Shown here: positions 1 through 5,786 of the stretch, piece by piece | Position numbering within the stretch: position 1 is the stretch's first letter | How the letters are laid out: each line of letters starts with the position of its first letter | NCBI GenBank assembly: GCA_934457515.1 | Contig: CAKSHV010000005.1 | Location: forward strand, 1-14,596 | DNA length: 14,596 bases | Origin: an uncultured Clostridia bacterium | GTDB taxonomy: Bacteria; Bacillota; Clostridia; RGIG6154 | Direction: 5' to 3' | Made by a program: the position numbers and the translations under genes | The notes under the pieces: generated by a model | Seen by the model: the letters and a program-made list of their open reading frames with translations, nothing else | Database searches by the model: none | Told to the model about the DNA's origin: nothing

Positions 1-617
1 GGCTTGCACTCCTCCGGCTTTTGGGTGTCTTTTCCGAAAAGCACGTTCATGGTTGCGCCCTGAATACCGTTTGCAATGGTCCATGTACCGATGTCTTTTG
101 CAAAATCCTCTGCTTTTAAAAGAATCAGCGTTTCTCCGTCATGAAGCGCAAGTTTTTCATCGCTTGCAGACGGCGTTTCGCTCGGCTTTTCCGCAGGCTT
201 TGCGGGCTCTGACGGCGCCTCGGTCGGCTCGCCATAAGTCAGCGTGAAATCAAATGTATATTCGTTATTGGTTGTGTAATCAATGTCTTTCACTTTAACC
301 GAATCGGTGGGGTTTACAACCAAAACGGTTGAATTATCACGCATTTCGTTTGCCTTAACGGTGCTGTCTAACTTTACAACCTCGCCCGTCTTTTTGTGTT
401 TCCACTCGCCTGTTATTTTGCAACCGGCAAGGGAATTTTCGGTTACTTCAAACGGAAAACTTTTCAAATCCGTTACAAACCGAAAACAGCTGTTTGCGTT
501 TCCCTGTCCCGAAATAATGAGCTTTACGGGTTCGGTAAACGGCTCTGCCGCAAATGCGGGCATAACGCCCGTTAAAAGCAGCAATGCCGCCAAAAACAAA
601 GAAACTCCTTTTTTCAT
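1..617 (-). CDS. Secreted protein with P/E/S/T-rich linker, C-terminus cut by window edge
   Basis: The frame is open to the window edge, so 205 residues of the N-terminal part are visible. Residues 1-23 are a clear Sec signal peptide: MKKG, then a Leu/Ala-rich core, then an AFA-A cleavage site. Residues 24-128 look like a beta-rich domain with no family I can name. Residues 129-153 are a Pro/Glu/Ser/Thr linker typical of extracellular multidomain proteins. From about 158 a second domain begins (LALHDGETLILLKAEDF, then GTWTI), faintly reminiscent of carbohydrate-binding modules whose first strand carries an AEDF-like block; this is only a suggestion. A weak SD (GAAAGGGTG) ends 9 nt before the ATG. 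The gene starts 47 nt after the corA stop on the same strand, so co-transcription is possible; I saw no convincing promoter of its own. The product is exported and is likely a surface glycan-binding or glycan-degrading protein. Function is unknown. Confidence 0.85.
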   Translation of the reverse strand, partial: MKKGVSLFLAALLLLTGVMPAFAAEPFTEPVKLIISGQGNANSCFRFVTDLKSFPFEVTENSLAGCKITGEWKHKKTGEVVKLDSTVKANEMRDNSTVLVVNPTDSVKVKDIDYTTNNEYTFDFTLTYGEPTEAPSEPAKPAEKPSETPSASDEKLALHDGETLILLKAEDFAKDIGTWTIANGIQGATMNVLFGKDTQKPEECK

Positions 618-643
618 CCTTATAATCACCCTTTCTTATCTAT

Positions 644-668
644 ATAAAGGAAACGAATCTTCCTTTAT
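644..668 (-). other. A+T-rich inverted repeat at the corA stop codon
   Basis: A perfect 9-bp inverted repeat (ATAAAGGAA, 7-nt loop, TTCCTTTAT) includes the corA stop codon and fills the short gap before the secreted-protein gene. No T-tract follows on the minus strand, so it is not a convincing terminator. It may be an mRNA 3'-end or processing structure, or chance in A+T-rich DNA. Confidence 0.3.
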
Positions 669-1588
669 TTCAGTAAACCCTTCTTTTTAAGGAACAGCGC
701 CACCGCAGCGGTTACCACAACCGAGATTCCGACCGGGAACCAAAACGTGTCGCACGGGAGCGGCACATTCATGCCGTACAGGCTGAATATCATGGTCGGA
801 ATGGTTAAAATAATGGACATGGAGGTCAGCACCTTCATGACGATATTTAAGTTGTTTGAAATAATGGAGGCAAACGCGTCCATCGTGCCAGACAAAATGC
901 TGGAATAAATTTCAGACATTTCAATTGCCTGGCGGACCTCAATCAGCACGTCCTCCATCAGCTCCTGGTCCTCTTCATACATTTTAATGGCTCTGCCGCG
1001 CAGCAGCTTTTCCATGGTGATTTGGTTGGCTTTTAAGGAAGTGGAAAAATAGACCAGTGACTTTTCCAAATCCAAAAGCTGAATCAGCTCTGCGTTTTTC
1101 ATAGACGCGTGCAGCTTTTTCTCCACGTGGGAGGAAATTTTATCAATCTGTTTTAAGTGCTGCAGATAGCGGTTTGCAACCGTGTACATCAGCTGCAGCG
1201 CAAACTGGGTTTTGTGTTCGGTTTTAAACTGCTTTGCCGAGCCGTTGGCAAATTCGCGGATGATGGTGCTTTCCGCAAGGCACACGGTTATCACGTTTTT
1301 CGCCGTGAAAATAATGCCGAAAGGCATGGTGGAATAAATAACCGCGTCCCCCTCGCGCTCAACGCGCGGAATATCGATGATAACAAGCGTTACGCCGTCC
1401 TCGGAATCGATACGCGAAGATTCCTCTTCGTCCAGCGCGGCACGCAGAAAATCGTCCTCAATGCCCAAAGATTCCGCCAAAGCCGAAAGTTCGGGTTCGG
1501 ACGGGTCGGTTACGCAAATCCAGCAACCGTCGGTGCGCTCGGGCAGCTGCACCATTTTTTTGTTTTCCGTTTTGTAAAATGTAACCAT
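665..1588 (-). CDS. corA: CorA-family divalent metal ion transporter
   Basis: This 307-residue protein is a CorA/Mrs2-type transporter, a homopentameric inner-membrane channel that brings Mg2+ (in some members Co2+, Ni2+ or other divalent ions) into the cell. The family signature YGMNVP is at residues 271-276, at the end of the first transmembrane helix (about 252-270). A second helix (about 281-300) is followed by a basic C-terminus (KKKGLLK), as in CorA. Residues 1-130 form the cytoplasmic alpha/beta domain, and about 131-250 are the long helices with many charged residues (for example EDQELMEDVL) that line the funnel. Length is normal. The start is fixed by a strong SD (AAAGGAGG, 1597-1604) 8 nt upstream. 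The leader is long and structured and contains a small ORF, suggesting regulation by metal or translation. Family assignment is firm; ion specificity is not visible. Confidence 0.95.
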   Translation of the reverse strand: MVTFYKTENKKMVQLPERTDGCWICVTDPSEPELSALAESLGIEDDFLRAALDEEESSRIDSEDGVTLVIIDIPRVEREGDAVIYSTMPFGIIFTAKNVITVCLAESTIIREFANGSAKQFKTEHKTQFALQLMYTVANRYLQHLKQIDKISSHVEKKLHASMKNAELIQLLDLEKSLVYFSTSLKANQITMEKLLRGRAIKMYEEDQELMEDVLIEVRQAIEMSEIYSSILSGTMDAFASIISNNLNIVMKVLTSMSIILTIPTMIFSLYGMNVPLPCDTFWFPVGISVVVTAAVALFLKKKGLLK

Positions 1589-1650
1589 TAAAAAAACCTC
1601 CTTTTTTGAATGAAAGAGGCAAAGTCACAGAAAATATTTTTTATGATTCT

Positions 1651-1668
1651 GCCCTGTTTATACAGGGC
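1651..1668 (-). promoter_or_regulatory. GC-rich hairpin in the corA leader
   Basis: A perfect 7-bp stem (GCCCTGT, loop ATAA, ACAGGGC on the minus strand) lies between the small leader ORF and the corA ribosome binding site. No T-tract follows, so it is not a terminator by itself. Its 5' arm can pair instead with the start region of the leader ORF (8 bp, 1751-1758) or with codons 15-18 of that ORF (9 bp, 1701-1709 with 1658-1666). It is therefore a likely switching element. Confidence 0.5.
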
Positions 1669-1672
1669 ATGC

Positions 1673-1689
1673 AAAAAACGCCGGGCGTT
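1673..1689 (-). terminator. Weak terminator-like hairpin at the leader-ORF stop
   Basis: On the minus strand AACGC, loop CCG and GCGTT form a 5-bp stem continuing into four more T residues. The 5' arm overlaps the TAA stop of the 21-codon ORF. The hairpin is small and would be a weak terminator, which suits a conditional attenuator better than a constitutive gene end. Confidence 0.4.
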
Positions 1690-1753
1690 ATGAGTCCTGT
1701 CCTGTATAATTTAAAGTATTCATGTTTAAATTAGGATACGGGTCTGCACTCAT
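1688..1753 (-). CDS. 21-residue leader peptide upstream of corA
   Basis: This short reading frame encodes 21 residues starting MSADPYPNLN and ending NYTGQDS. Support for translation is good. It has a perfect SD (AAGGAG, 1762-1767) 8 nt before the ATG, and it lies about 35 nt downstream of the predicted start of a consensus promoter. Its stop codon overlaps a terminator-like hairpin. It sits in the leader of corA, with its stop 99 nt before the corA start. Residues 4-7 are Asp-Pro-Tyr-Pro. In enterobacterial MgtL, acidic and proline residues at the extreme N-terminus destabilise ribosomes at low Mg2+ and so control a Mg2+ transporter gene. The similarity here is of kind, not homology. The alternative is a stand-alone micro-protein, or a chance ORF in a structured RNA. 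I do not recognise the peptide itself. Confidence 0.6.
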   Translation of the reverse strand: MSADPYPNLNMNTLNYTGQDS

Positions 1754-1795
1754 GCCCTCAGCTCCTTTTCTTAAATAGTTTATGTCACAAAGTTT

Positions 1796-1824
1796 ATTAT
1801 ACACGCAAAAAAACAAAAAATCAA
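1796..1824 (-). promoter_or_regulatory. Sigma-A promoter for leader ORF and corA
   Basis: On the minus strand, TTGATT (1819-1824) and TATAAT (1796-1801) are separated by exactly 17 bp. Transcription should start near 1789, giving a corA leader of about 200 nt. The -35 element is 9 bp from the -35 of the divergent rlmH promoter. Confidence 0.8.
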
Positions 1825-1833
1825 CCCTTATTC

Positions 1834-1862
1834 TTGACTTTTTCAGAAATTTTACCTATAAT
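1834..1862 (+). promoter_or_regulatory. Sigma-A promoter for rlmH-rlmD
   Basis: TTGACT (1834-1839) and TATAAT (1857-1862) are separated by 17 bp. The predicted start site (about 7 nt past the -10 element) coincides with the rlmH ATG at 1869, so the transcript would be leaderless. Confidence 0.8.
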
Positions 1863-1868
1863 ATACAT

Positions 1869-2348
1869 ATGAAAATGAAATTGATTGTTTTGGGAAAAAT
1901 AAAGGAAGCCTGTTTAAAGGGCGGAATTGCCGAATATGCAAAGCGTTTGTCGCGGTTTTGCGACTTAAAAATCATTGAGCTTGCGGATGAAAAAATCCCC
2001 GATAATCCGTCGGAGGCGGAATGCAGAGCCGTTTTGGAAAAAGAGGGAGAGAAGATTTTAAAGCAGATTGCGCCGAATGACTACGTGATTTCTCTTTGTG
2101 TGGAAGGAAAGCAAATGCCGTCCGAGGCGTTTGCGGAAACGATTGAGAAAATCGGCAGTGCGGGGTTCGGAAGCGTTGCGATTGTCATCGGCGGGTCGCT
2201 CGGCTTAAGCGAGCGGGTGAAAAGCGCAAGCCGATTAAAATTAAGCTTTTCGAAAATGACCTTTCCGCACCAGCTGATGCGGCTTATATTAACCGAGCAG
2301 CTGTACCGCGCATTTAAAATTATAAATCATGAAACCTATCACAAATAA
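1869..2348 (+). CDS. rlmH: 23S rRNA (pseudouridine1915-N3)-methyltransferase RlmH
   Basis: This 159-residue protein matches the RlmH (YbeA/YdcF-like SPOUT) family in length and sequence. The enzyme uses S-adenosylmethionine to methylate pseudouridine 1915 in helix 69 of 23S rRNA and acts as a dimer on the assembled ribosome. The start resembles family N-termini (MKMKLIVLGKIKE). The SAM-binding trefoil-knot glycine motif IGGSLGL is at residues 107-113, and the signature HQLMRLILTEQLYRA is at 134-148, with a HETYHK C-terminus. The ATG at 1869 (or the in-frame ATG at 1875) is chosen because upstream codons would extend through the promoter and lack homology. Neither ATG has an SD. The -10 box ends 6 nt before the ATG, which suggests leaderless translation. 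The rRNA methyltransferase gene rlmD follows after 17 nt. Confidence 0.96.
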   Translation: MKMKLIVLGKIKEACLKGGIAEYAKRLSRFCDLKIIELADEKIPDNPSEAECRAVLEKEGEKILKQIAPNDYVISLCVEGKQMPSEAFAETIEKIGSAGFGSVAIVIGGSLGLSERVKSASRLKLSFSKMTFPHQLMRLILTEQLYRAFKIINHETYHK

Positions 2349-2365
2349 CGCAATCGGAGAACAGA

Positions 2366-3661
2366 ATGAAGAAAAACGAAACCTATGTGTTAACCATTGA
2401 AAATTTCGGCTGCAACGGCGAGGGAATCGCACGGAAAGACAATTTTCCTATATTTATCGAGGGGGCAATTCCCGGAGAAGAGGCAGAAATTTTAATTGTT
2501 AAAGTGCTGAAAAATTTTGCTTACGGCAAAATTCTAAGAATTTTAAAGCCGTCAAAAGACCGCACAGAGCCGGTTTGTCCGGTGTTTAAGCGGTGCGGCG
2601 GCTGTCAGCTTCTGCATTTAAATTATGAAACGCAGCTTGCATTTAAAACAGACTATGTGAAGGACTGCCTTCGGAAATTTTCGGGATTACAGAATTTTGA
2701 AGTCGCGCCGTGCTGCGGCATGGAGGGCGAACCTTTTTACTATCGGAACAAGGCGCAATACCCTGTGTCAAACGGGAAATGCGGGTTTTACGCGCCCCGC
2801 AGCCACACGCTGATTCCCATTGAAAGCTGCATCGTGCAAAGCAAGGCGGATGCGGCACTTATAAAAATCATTGAAAATTATCCGTATAATTCTGAAATCC
2901 GTCATTTATACACCCGCACGGGCGAAAGCGAAATTATGGCGGTTTTGGTGACCAAAAGCAAAAAACTGCCCGAAAAAGAGCAGCTGATTTCGCAAATGAA
3001 AGCCGCGGGCGTTGCAACGCTTGTGCAAAACATTAACCCCAAAAACACCAACGTTATTTTGGGCGGCGAGAATATTGTTTTATACGGAAAGGGTTTTGTG
3101 GAGGGCAAAATCGGGAATCTTAAATTTTCGATTTCGCCGCACTCGTTTTTTCAGATTAACACCCGCCAGACCGAGCGCCTGTATGCCAAGGGCAAGGAAC
3201 TTTTAAATCTGTCGGGCGGTGAAACGGTTCTTGACATGTACTGCGGAATCGGTTCAATCGGGCTTTTTATGGCAGACCGCGCGAAAAAAATAATCGGCGT
3301 GGAATGTGTGCCGCAGGCGGTTTTAAACGCCCGCGAGAACGCGGAAAAGAACCATATTCAAAACGCGGAATTTATAGAAGGACTTTCCGAAGACGTGCTG
3401 CCCGAACTGATTAAAAAAGGCATGCGGCCCGACGCGGTTGTAATTGACCCGCCGCGGAAAGGGTGCGACGAAAAGCTGCTTTCCGCCCTGCTTACCTGTG
3501 CGCCCGATAAAATTTTATACATTTCCTGCAACCCCGCCACCTTTGCGCGGGACATCAAAATCCTGTCCGAAAAATACAACCTCGGCACGGTTTACCCCTT
3601 TGATTTGTTTCCCCAAACCCGCCACACCGAGTGTTTGGCATGTCTTACGCGGAAAAAGTAG
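2366..3661 (+). CDS. rlmD: 23S rRNA (uracil-5-)-methyltransferase, RlmD/RlmCD (RumA/TrmA family)
   Basis: This 431-residue protein is a SAM-dependent tRNA/rRNA m5U methyltransferase. An N-terminal TRAM RNA-binding domain (about 1-60) precedes the four cysteines expected for a 4Fe-4S cluster: C71, C77, C80 (CPVFKRCGGC) and C155. The Rossmann methyltransferase domain shows the SAM loop VLDMYCGIGSIGLF (288-301), the DPPRKG motif (361-366) and the catalytic nucleophile Cys388 in YISCNPATFARD. A Glu at 422 near the C-terminus (QTRHTEC) fits the proposed general base. All key residues are present. Start: GGAG at 2356-2359, 6 nt before the ATG. The family acts on U1939 and/or U747 of 23S rRNA; in Bacillus one enzyme (RlmCD) does both, so the site here cannot be decided from sequence. 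It is co-transcribed with rlmH and followed by a terminator. Confidence 0.93.
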   Translation: MKKNETYVLTIENFGCNGEGIARKDNFPIFIEGAIPGEEAEILIVKVLKNFAYGKILRILKPSKDRTEPVCPVFKRCGGCQLLHLNYETQLAFKTDYVKDCLRKFSGLQNFEVAPCCGMEGEPFYYRNKAQYPVSNGKCGFYAPRSHTLIPIESCIVQSKADAALIKIIENYPYNSEIRHLYTRTGESEIMAVLVTKSKKLPEKEQLISQMKAAGVATLVQNINPKNTNVILGGENIVLYGKGFVEGKIGNLKFSISPHSFFQINTRQTERLYAKGKELLNLSGGETVLDMYCGIGSIGLFMADRAKKIIGVECVPQAVLNARENAEKNHIQNAEFIEGLSEDVLPELIKKGMRPDAVVIDPPRKGCDEKLLSALLTCAPDKILYISCNPATFARDIKILSEKYNLGTVYPFDLFPQTRHTECLACLTRKK

Positions 3662-3715
3662 CTTTAATTTGCAGAAAAAACAGACATTTTGCCATTAAAA
3701 ATTGTTAAGGACTCA

Positions 3716-3747
3716 CCGCCTTTGCTTGACAAAGGCGGATTGTTTTG
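3716..3747 (+). terminator. Rho-independent terminator of rlmH-rlmD
   Basis: A 9-bp perfect stem (CCGCCTTTG, loop CTTGA, CAAAGGCGG) is followed by ATTGTTTT, 54 nt after the rlmD stop. The loop and first two bases of the 3' arm also form the -35 hexamer of the marR promoter. Confidence 0.75.
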
Positions 3748-3754
3748 ATATAAT
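3726..3754 (+). promoter_or_regulatory. Consensus sigma-A promoter of marR-MATE
   Basis: TTGACA (3726-3731), a 17-bp spacer and TATAAT (3749-3754) match the consensus perfectly. Predicted start is about 3761, inside the operator, giving a leader of about 43 nt. Such a strong promoter would need repression, as the overlapping palindrome suggests. Confidence 0.9.
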
Positions 3755-3773
3755 AGTCCGACAGCCGGACTAT
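3753..3773. promoter_or_regulatory. Palindromic operator, probable MarR autoregulatory site
   Basis: A perfect 8-bp inverted repeat (ATAGTCCG, 5-bp centre ACAGC, CGGACTAT) overlaps the last two bases of the -10 box and the predicted start site. MarR dimers bind palindromes of this size at their own promoters. A further half-site-like CGGAC is at 3783-3787. Binding by the adjacent MarR is inferred. Confidence 0.75.
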
Positions 3774-3803
3774 CAGATGTTCGGACGAAAAGGAGTGTTT
3801 TCC

Positions 3804-4265
3804 ATGGATTTACAGGCGCTTACAAATGAATATTTTGCGTATTTTAGGGAATGGGACACCGCCTATGCCGACTATGCACGCGCGTGCGGACTGTCACTCA
3901 CGGGACTTTGCCTTTTAGGGCATCTGTACGACACGAAAAGCTGCACCCAAAAAATGCTGTGCGAGCGCTGCGGACTGCCCAAGCAGACCGTAAACGCAAT
4001 CGTAACGGCGCTTTACAAAAAAGGCTGGGTTGGGCTGACAGAAATACCATCCGACCGCCGAAACAAAGCTGTTTTCTTTACAGAAATCGGAAAACAGGAG
4101 GCAGAAAATATTTTGCTGCCGCTTCGGTCATGCGAACAGCGCGCCATGCGCAACCTTTCCGAAGACGAGCAAAAAATGCTGCTTTCGGTCACAAAGCAAT
4201 ACATTGCAAGCTGCAGCGAAGAGTTAAAGCATGCGCAAAAACGTTTGGAGGACAACCATGAATAA
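3804..4265 (+). CDS. MarR-family transcriptional regulator
   Basis: This 153-residue winged-helix regulator probably represses its own operon. The helix-turn-helix spans about residues 45-75 (recognition helix around LPKQTVNAIVTALYKKGW), and the wing carries the MarR signature IPSDRRNKAVFFTEIGK (81-97). N- and C-terminal helices would form the dimer interface. The start is set by AAAAGGAG at 3788-3795, 8 nt before the ATG; an in-frame upstream ATG at 3702 lies ahead of the promoter and is rejected. Seven cysteines in 153 residues (28, 36, 47, 53, 56, 110, 137), including a C-x2-C pair near the recognition helix, are unusual and could indicate thiol or metal sensing, though this is speculative. 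The gene overlaps the MATE exporter gene by 8 nt, so the regulator most likely controls efflux of a ligand it senses. Confidence 0.93.
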   Translation: MDLQALTNEYFAYFREWDTAYADYARACGLSLTGLCLLGHLYDTKSCTQKMLCERCGLPKQTVNAIVTALYKKGWVGLTEIPSDRRNKAVFFTEIGKQEAENILLPLRSCEQRAMRNLSEDEQKMLLSVTKQYIASCSEELKHAQKRLEDNHE

Positions 4266-5619
4266 CAGCAATTTAAAATTAGAACATAAAATTTCATTCG
4301 GTTGGTTGATTTTATTTGCCATGCCGACCATTATTTCAAGCATTATCATGAACATTTATTCCACGGTGGACGGCATTTTTGTAGCAAGGCTTGTAGACAC
4401 CGACGCGCTGTCTGCCATAAACATCGTAACCCCCATGATATTCCTGTCCTCTGCCATCGGCATGATGTTCGGAACGGGCGGAAATGCGCTGGTGGCGCGC
4501 AAAATCGGTGAAGGAAAAGAAAGAGAGGCACGGGAAGATTTTTCGCTGCTTGCCCTTTCCTGCTTTTTGTTCACAACCGCGCTGGTGGTGTTCTGTTTCT
4601 TATTTTTAAAACCGCTTTGCCGCTTCCTTGGCTCGGACAACGCGCTTATGCCCTACTGCATCGACTATATGATTCCGGTGCTGCTCACCATGCCCTTTGC
4701 CGTGTTCGGCATGATTTGGCAAATGAGCTACATTACGGTCGGTCACGCGCATTTGGGACTGATTTTCTCGGTTTTGGGCGGCGTGATTAACATTGTTTTA
4801 GACTGGATTTTTATTGCAAAATTAAACATGGGCATTTTGGGTGCATCAATTGCAACCGGCATCGGTTATGCGCTGCCCTCAATAATCGGACTGATTCTGT
4901 TTGCCGTACACCGCGACCGTGTTTTGTATATCGTAAAGCCGAAATGGAGATGGAAAACGCTGTGGCAAAGCTGTGTGAACGGCTCGTCCGAAATGGTAAG
5001 CGTTCTGGCGTTCTCCACCGTAACCATTTTATTTAACAACATTTTAATGAACCTTGCGGGGTCGGACGGTGTAGCGTCGCTGACCATTATCTGGTATGCG
5101 CAGGGGCTGTTCAGCGGCATGTTCCGCGGCTACATCACAGGCATTGCCTCGGTTGTCAGCTACAATTTGGGACGCGGCATGAAAAAACGCCTTAAAAAGC
5201 TGTTTACAATCAGTATTTACACCATTTTGGGCGCGTCGGTCGTTGTAACCGCCATCAGCTACATGTTCGGCGGCAGCGTGGTTTCGGTCTTTGCAAAGGG
5301 CAACCGAATGGTATATGAAACGGCTCTGCACGGGTTTCACATTGTTGCAATTTCGTTTTTCATGATGGCATACAACGTGTTGTCGTCGGGTTGGTTCACA
5401 GCATTAAACGACGGCAAAACTTCGGCAATTTTATCATTCTGCCGAACCGTTATTTTTATGGTATTCCCGGTTCTCATTCTGCCCCGCTTTTTCGAAACGG
5501 ACGGCGTGTGGATTTCGCTTGCCGTGGGCGAAGGATTGAGCCTTATCATGACTATCTACTACTTTATAAAATATAAATCGGTCTGGACACCCGAAAAAGA
5601 GAAAAATACAGAAGCATAA
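4258..5619 (+). CDS. MATE-family multidrug/metabolite efflux transporter
   Basis: This 453-residue polytopic membrane protein resembles the MATE (MatE/NorM-DinF-MepA) family: about twelve hydrophobic segments in two similar halves. The first helix has the usual PTIISSIIMNIYSTVDGIFV-type sequence (23-42), followed by the family's GMMFGTGGNALVARKIGEG block in the first half. MATE proteins export cationic drugs or metabolites by Na+ or H+ antiport; the substrate is unknown. The ATG at 4258 is chosen for its GGAGG (4246-4250), 7 nt upstream, and for homology; a longer upstream frame starting at 4231 lies inside marR. The 8-nt overlap with the marR stop implies translational coupling. The tail is short and polar (TPEKEKNTEA). 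The gene is read from the marR promoter and would be derepressed when MarR releases its operator. Confidence 0.95.
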   Translation: MNNSNLKLEHKISFGWLILFAMPTIISSIIMNIYSTVDGIFVARLVDTDALSAINIVTPMIFLSSAIGMMFGTGGNALVARKIGEGKEREAREDFSLLALSCFLFTTALVVFCFLFLKPLCRFLGSDNALMPYCIDYMIPVLLTMPFAVFGMIWQMSYITVGHAHLGLIFSVLGGVINIVLDWIFIAKLNMGILGASIATGIGYALPSIIGLILFAVHRDRVLYIVKPKWRWKTLWQSCVNGSSEMVSVLAFSTVTILFNNILMNLAGSDGVASLTIIWYAQGLFSGMFRGYITGIASVVSYNLGRGMKKRLKKLFTISIYTILGASVVVTAISYMFGGSVVSVFAKGNRMVYETALHGFHIVAISFFMMAYNVLSSGWFTALNDGKTSAILSFCRTVIFMVFPVLILPRFFETDGVWISLAVGEGLSLIMTIYYFIKYKSVWTPEKEKNTEA

Positions 5620-5640
5620 TTTTCGGGGAATTATGTTTCT
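5615..5640 (+). terminator. Probable terminator after the MATE gene
   Basis: The inverted repeat CATAATT, loop TTCGGGG, AATTATG (7 bp, A+T-rich) overlaps the MATE stop codon and is followed by TTTCTT. The stem is weak but well placed. A second A+T-rich hairpin (AAAAAC/GTTTTT at 5696-5711) could act as backup. Confidence 0.45.
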
Positions 5641-5786
5641 TCGTTCAACTTTGGCAGTGAGCAGTTCGGCACAAAATTGAAATTATATAACAGACAAAAA
5701 CGGTTGTTTTTACACGCAGATTTATATTAAATTGTACAGCGGACATCTTTTCCGCTTTGTCAAAAAATCCGTGTTGAGAACAGACT
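5620..5786. other. Convergent intergenic region
   Basis: This is a 167-bp A+T-rich gap between two convergent genes. It holds the MATE terminator tail, a weak AAAAAC/GTTTTT hairpin (5696-5711), and a 6-bp hairpin (AGCGGA, 7-nt loop, TCCGCT at 5738-5756) that might end the MFS transcript, although no proper T-tract follows on the minus strand. I see no gene or promoter here. Confidence 0.4.

Noticed and set aside
1157..1591. Plus-strand ORF antisense to corA
   Set aside because: It is a shadow of a well-supported gene, with no homology or SD. Other long antisense frames (6393-7178, 12589-13134, 13813-14316) are rejected for the same reason.
1641..1670. Nine-codon ORF (MPCINRAES) in the corA leader
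   Set aside because: It has no SD and lies wholly over the hairpin; probably chance.
1589..1789. Known metal riboswitch (M-box, yybP-ykoY/manganese, NiCo) in the corA leader
   Set aside because: I could not see the conserved cores of these classes by eye; an Rfam/Infernal scan would settle it.
1782..1868. Longer rlmH frame starting at 1782
   Set aside because: It would run through the rlmH promoter and add 29 residues absent from the RlmH family; the ATG at 1869 gives normal length and N-terminus.
5758..5763. TTGACA on the minus strand downstream of the MFS gene
   Set aside because: No -10 element at 16-18 bp.
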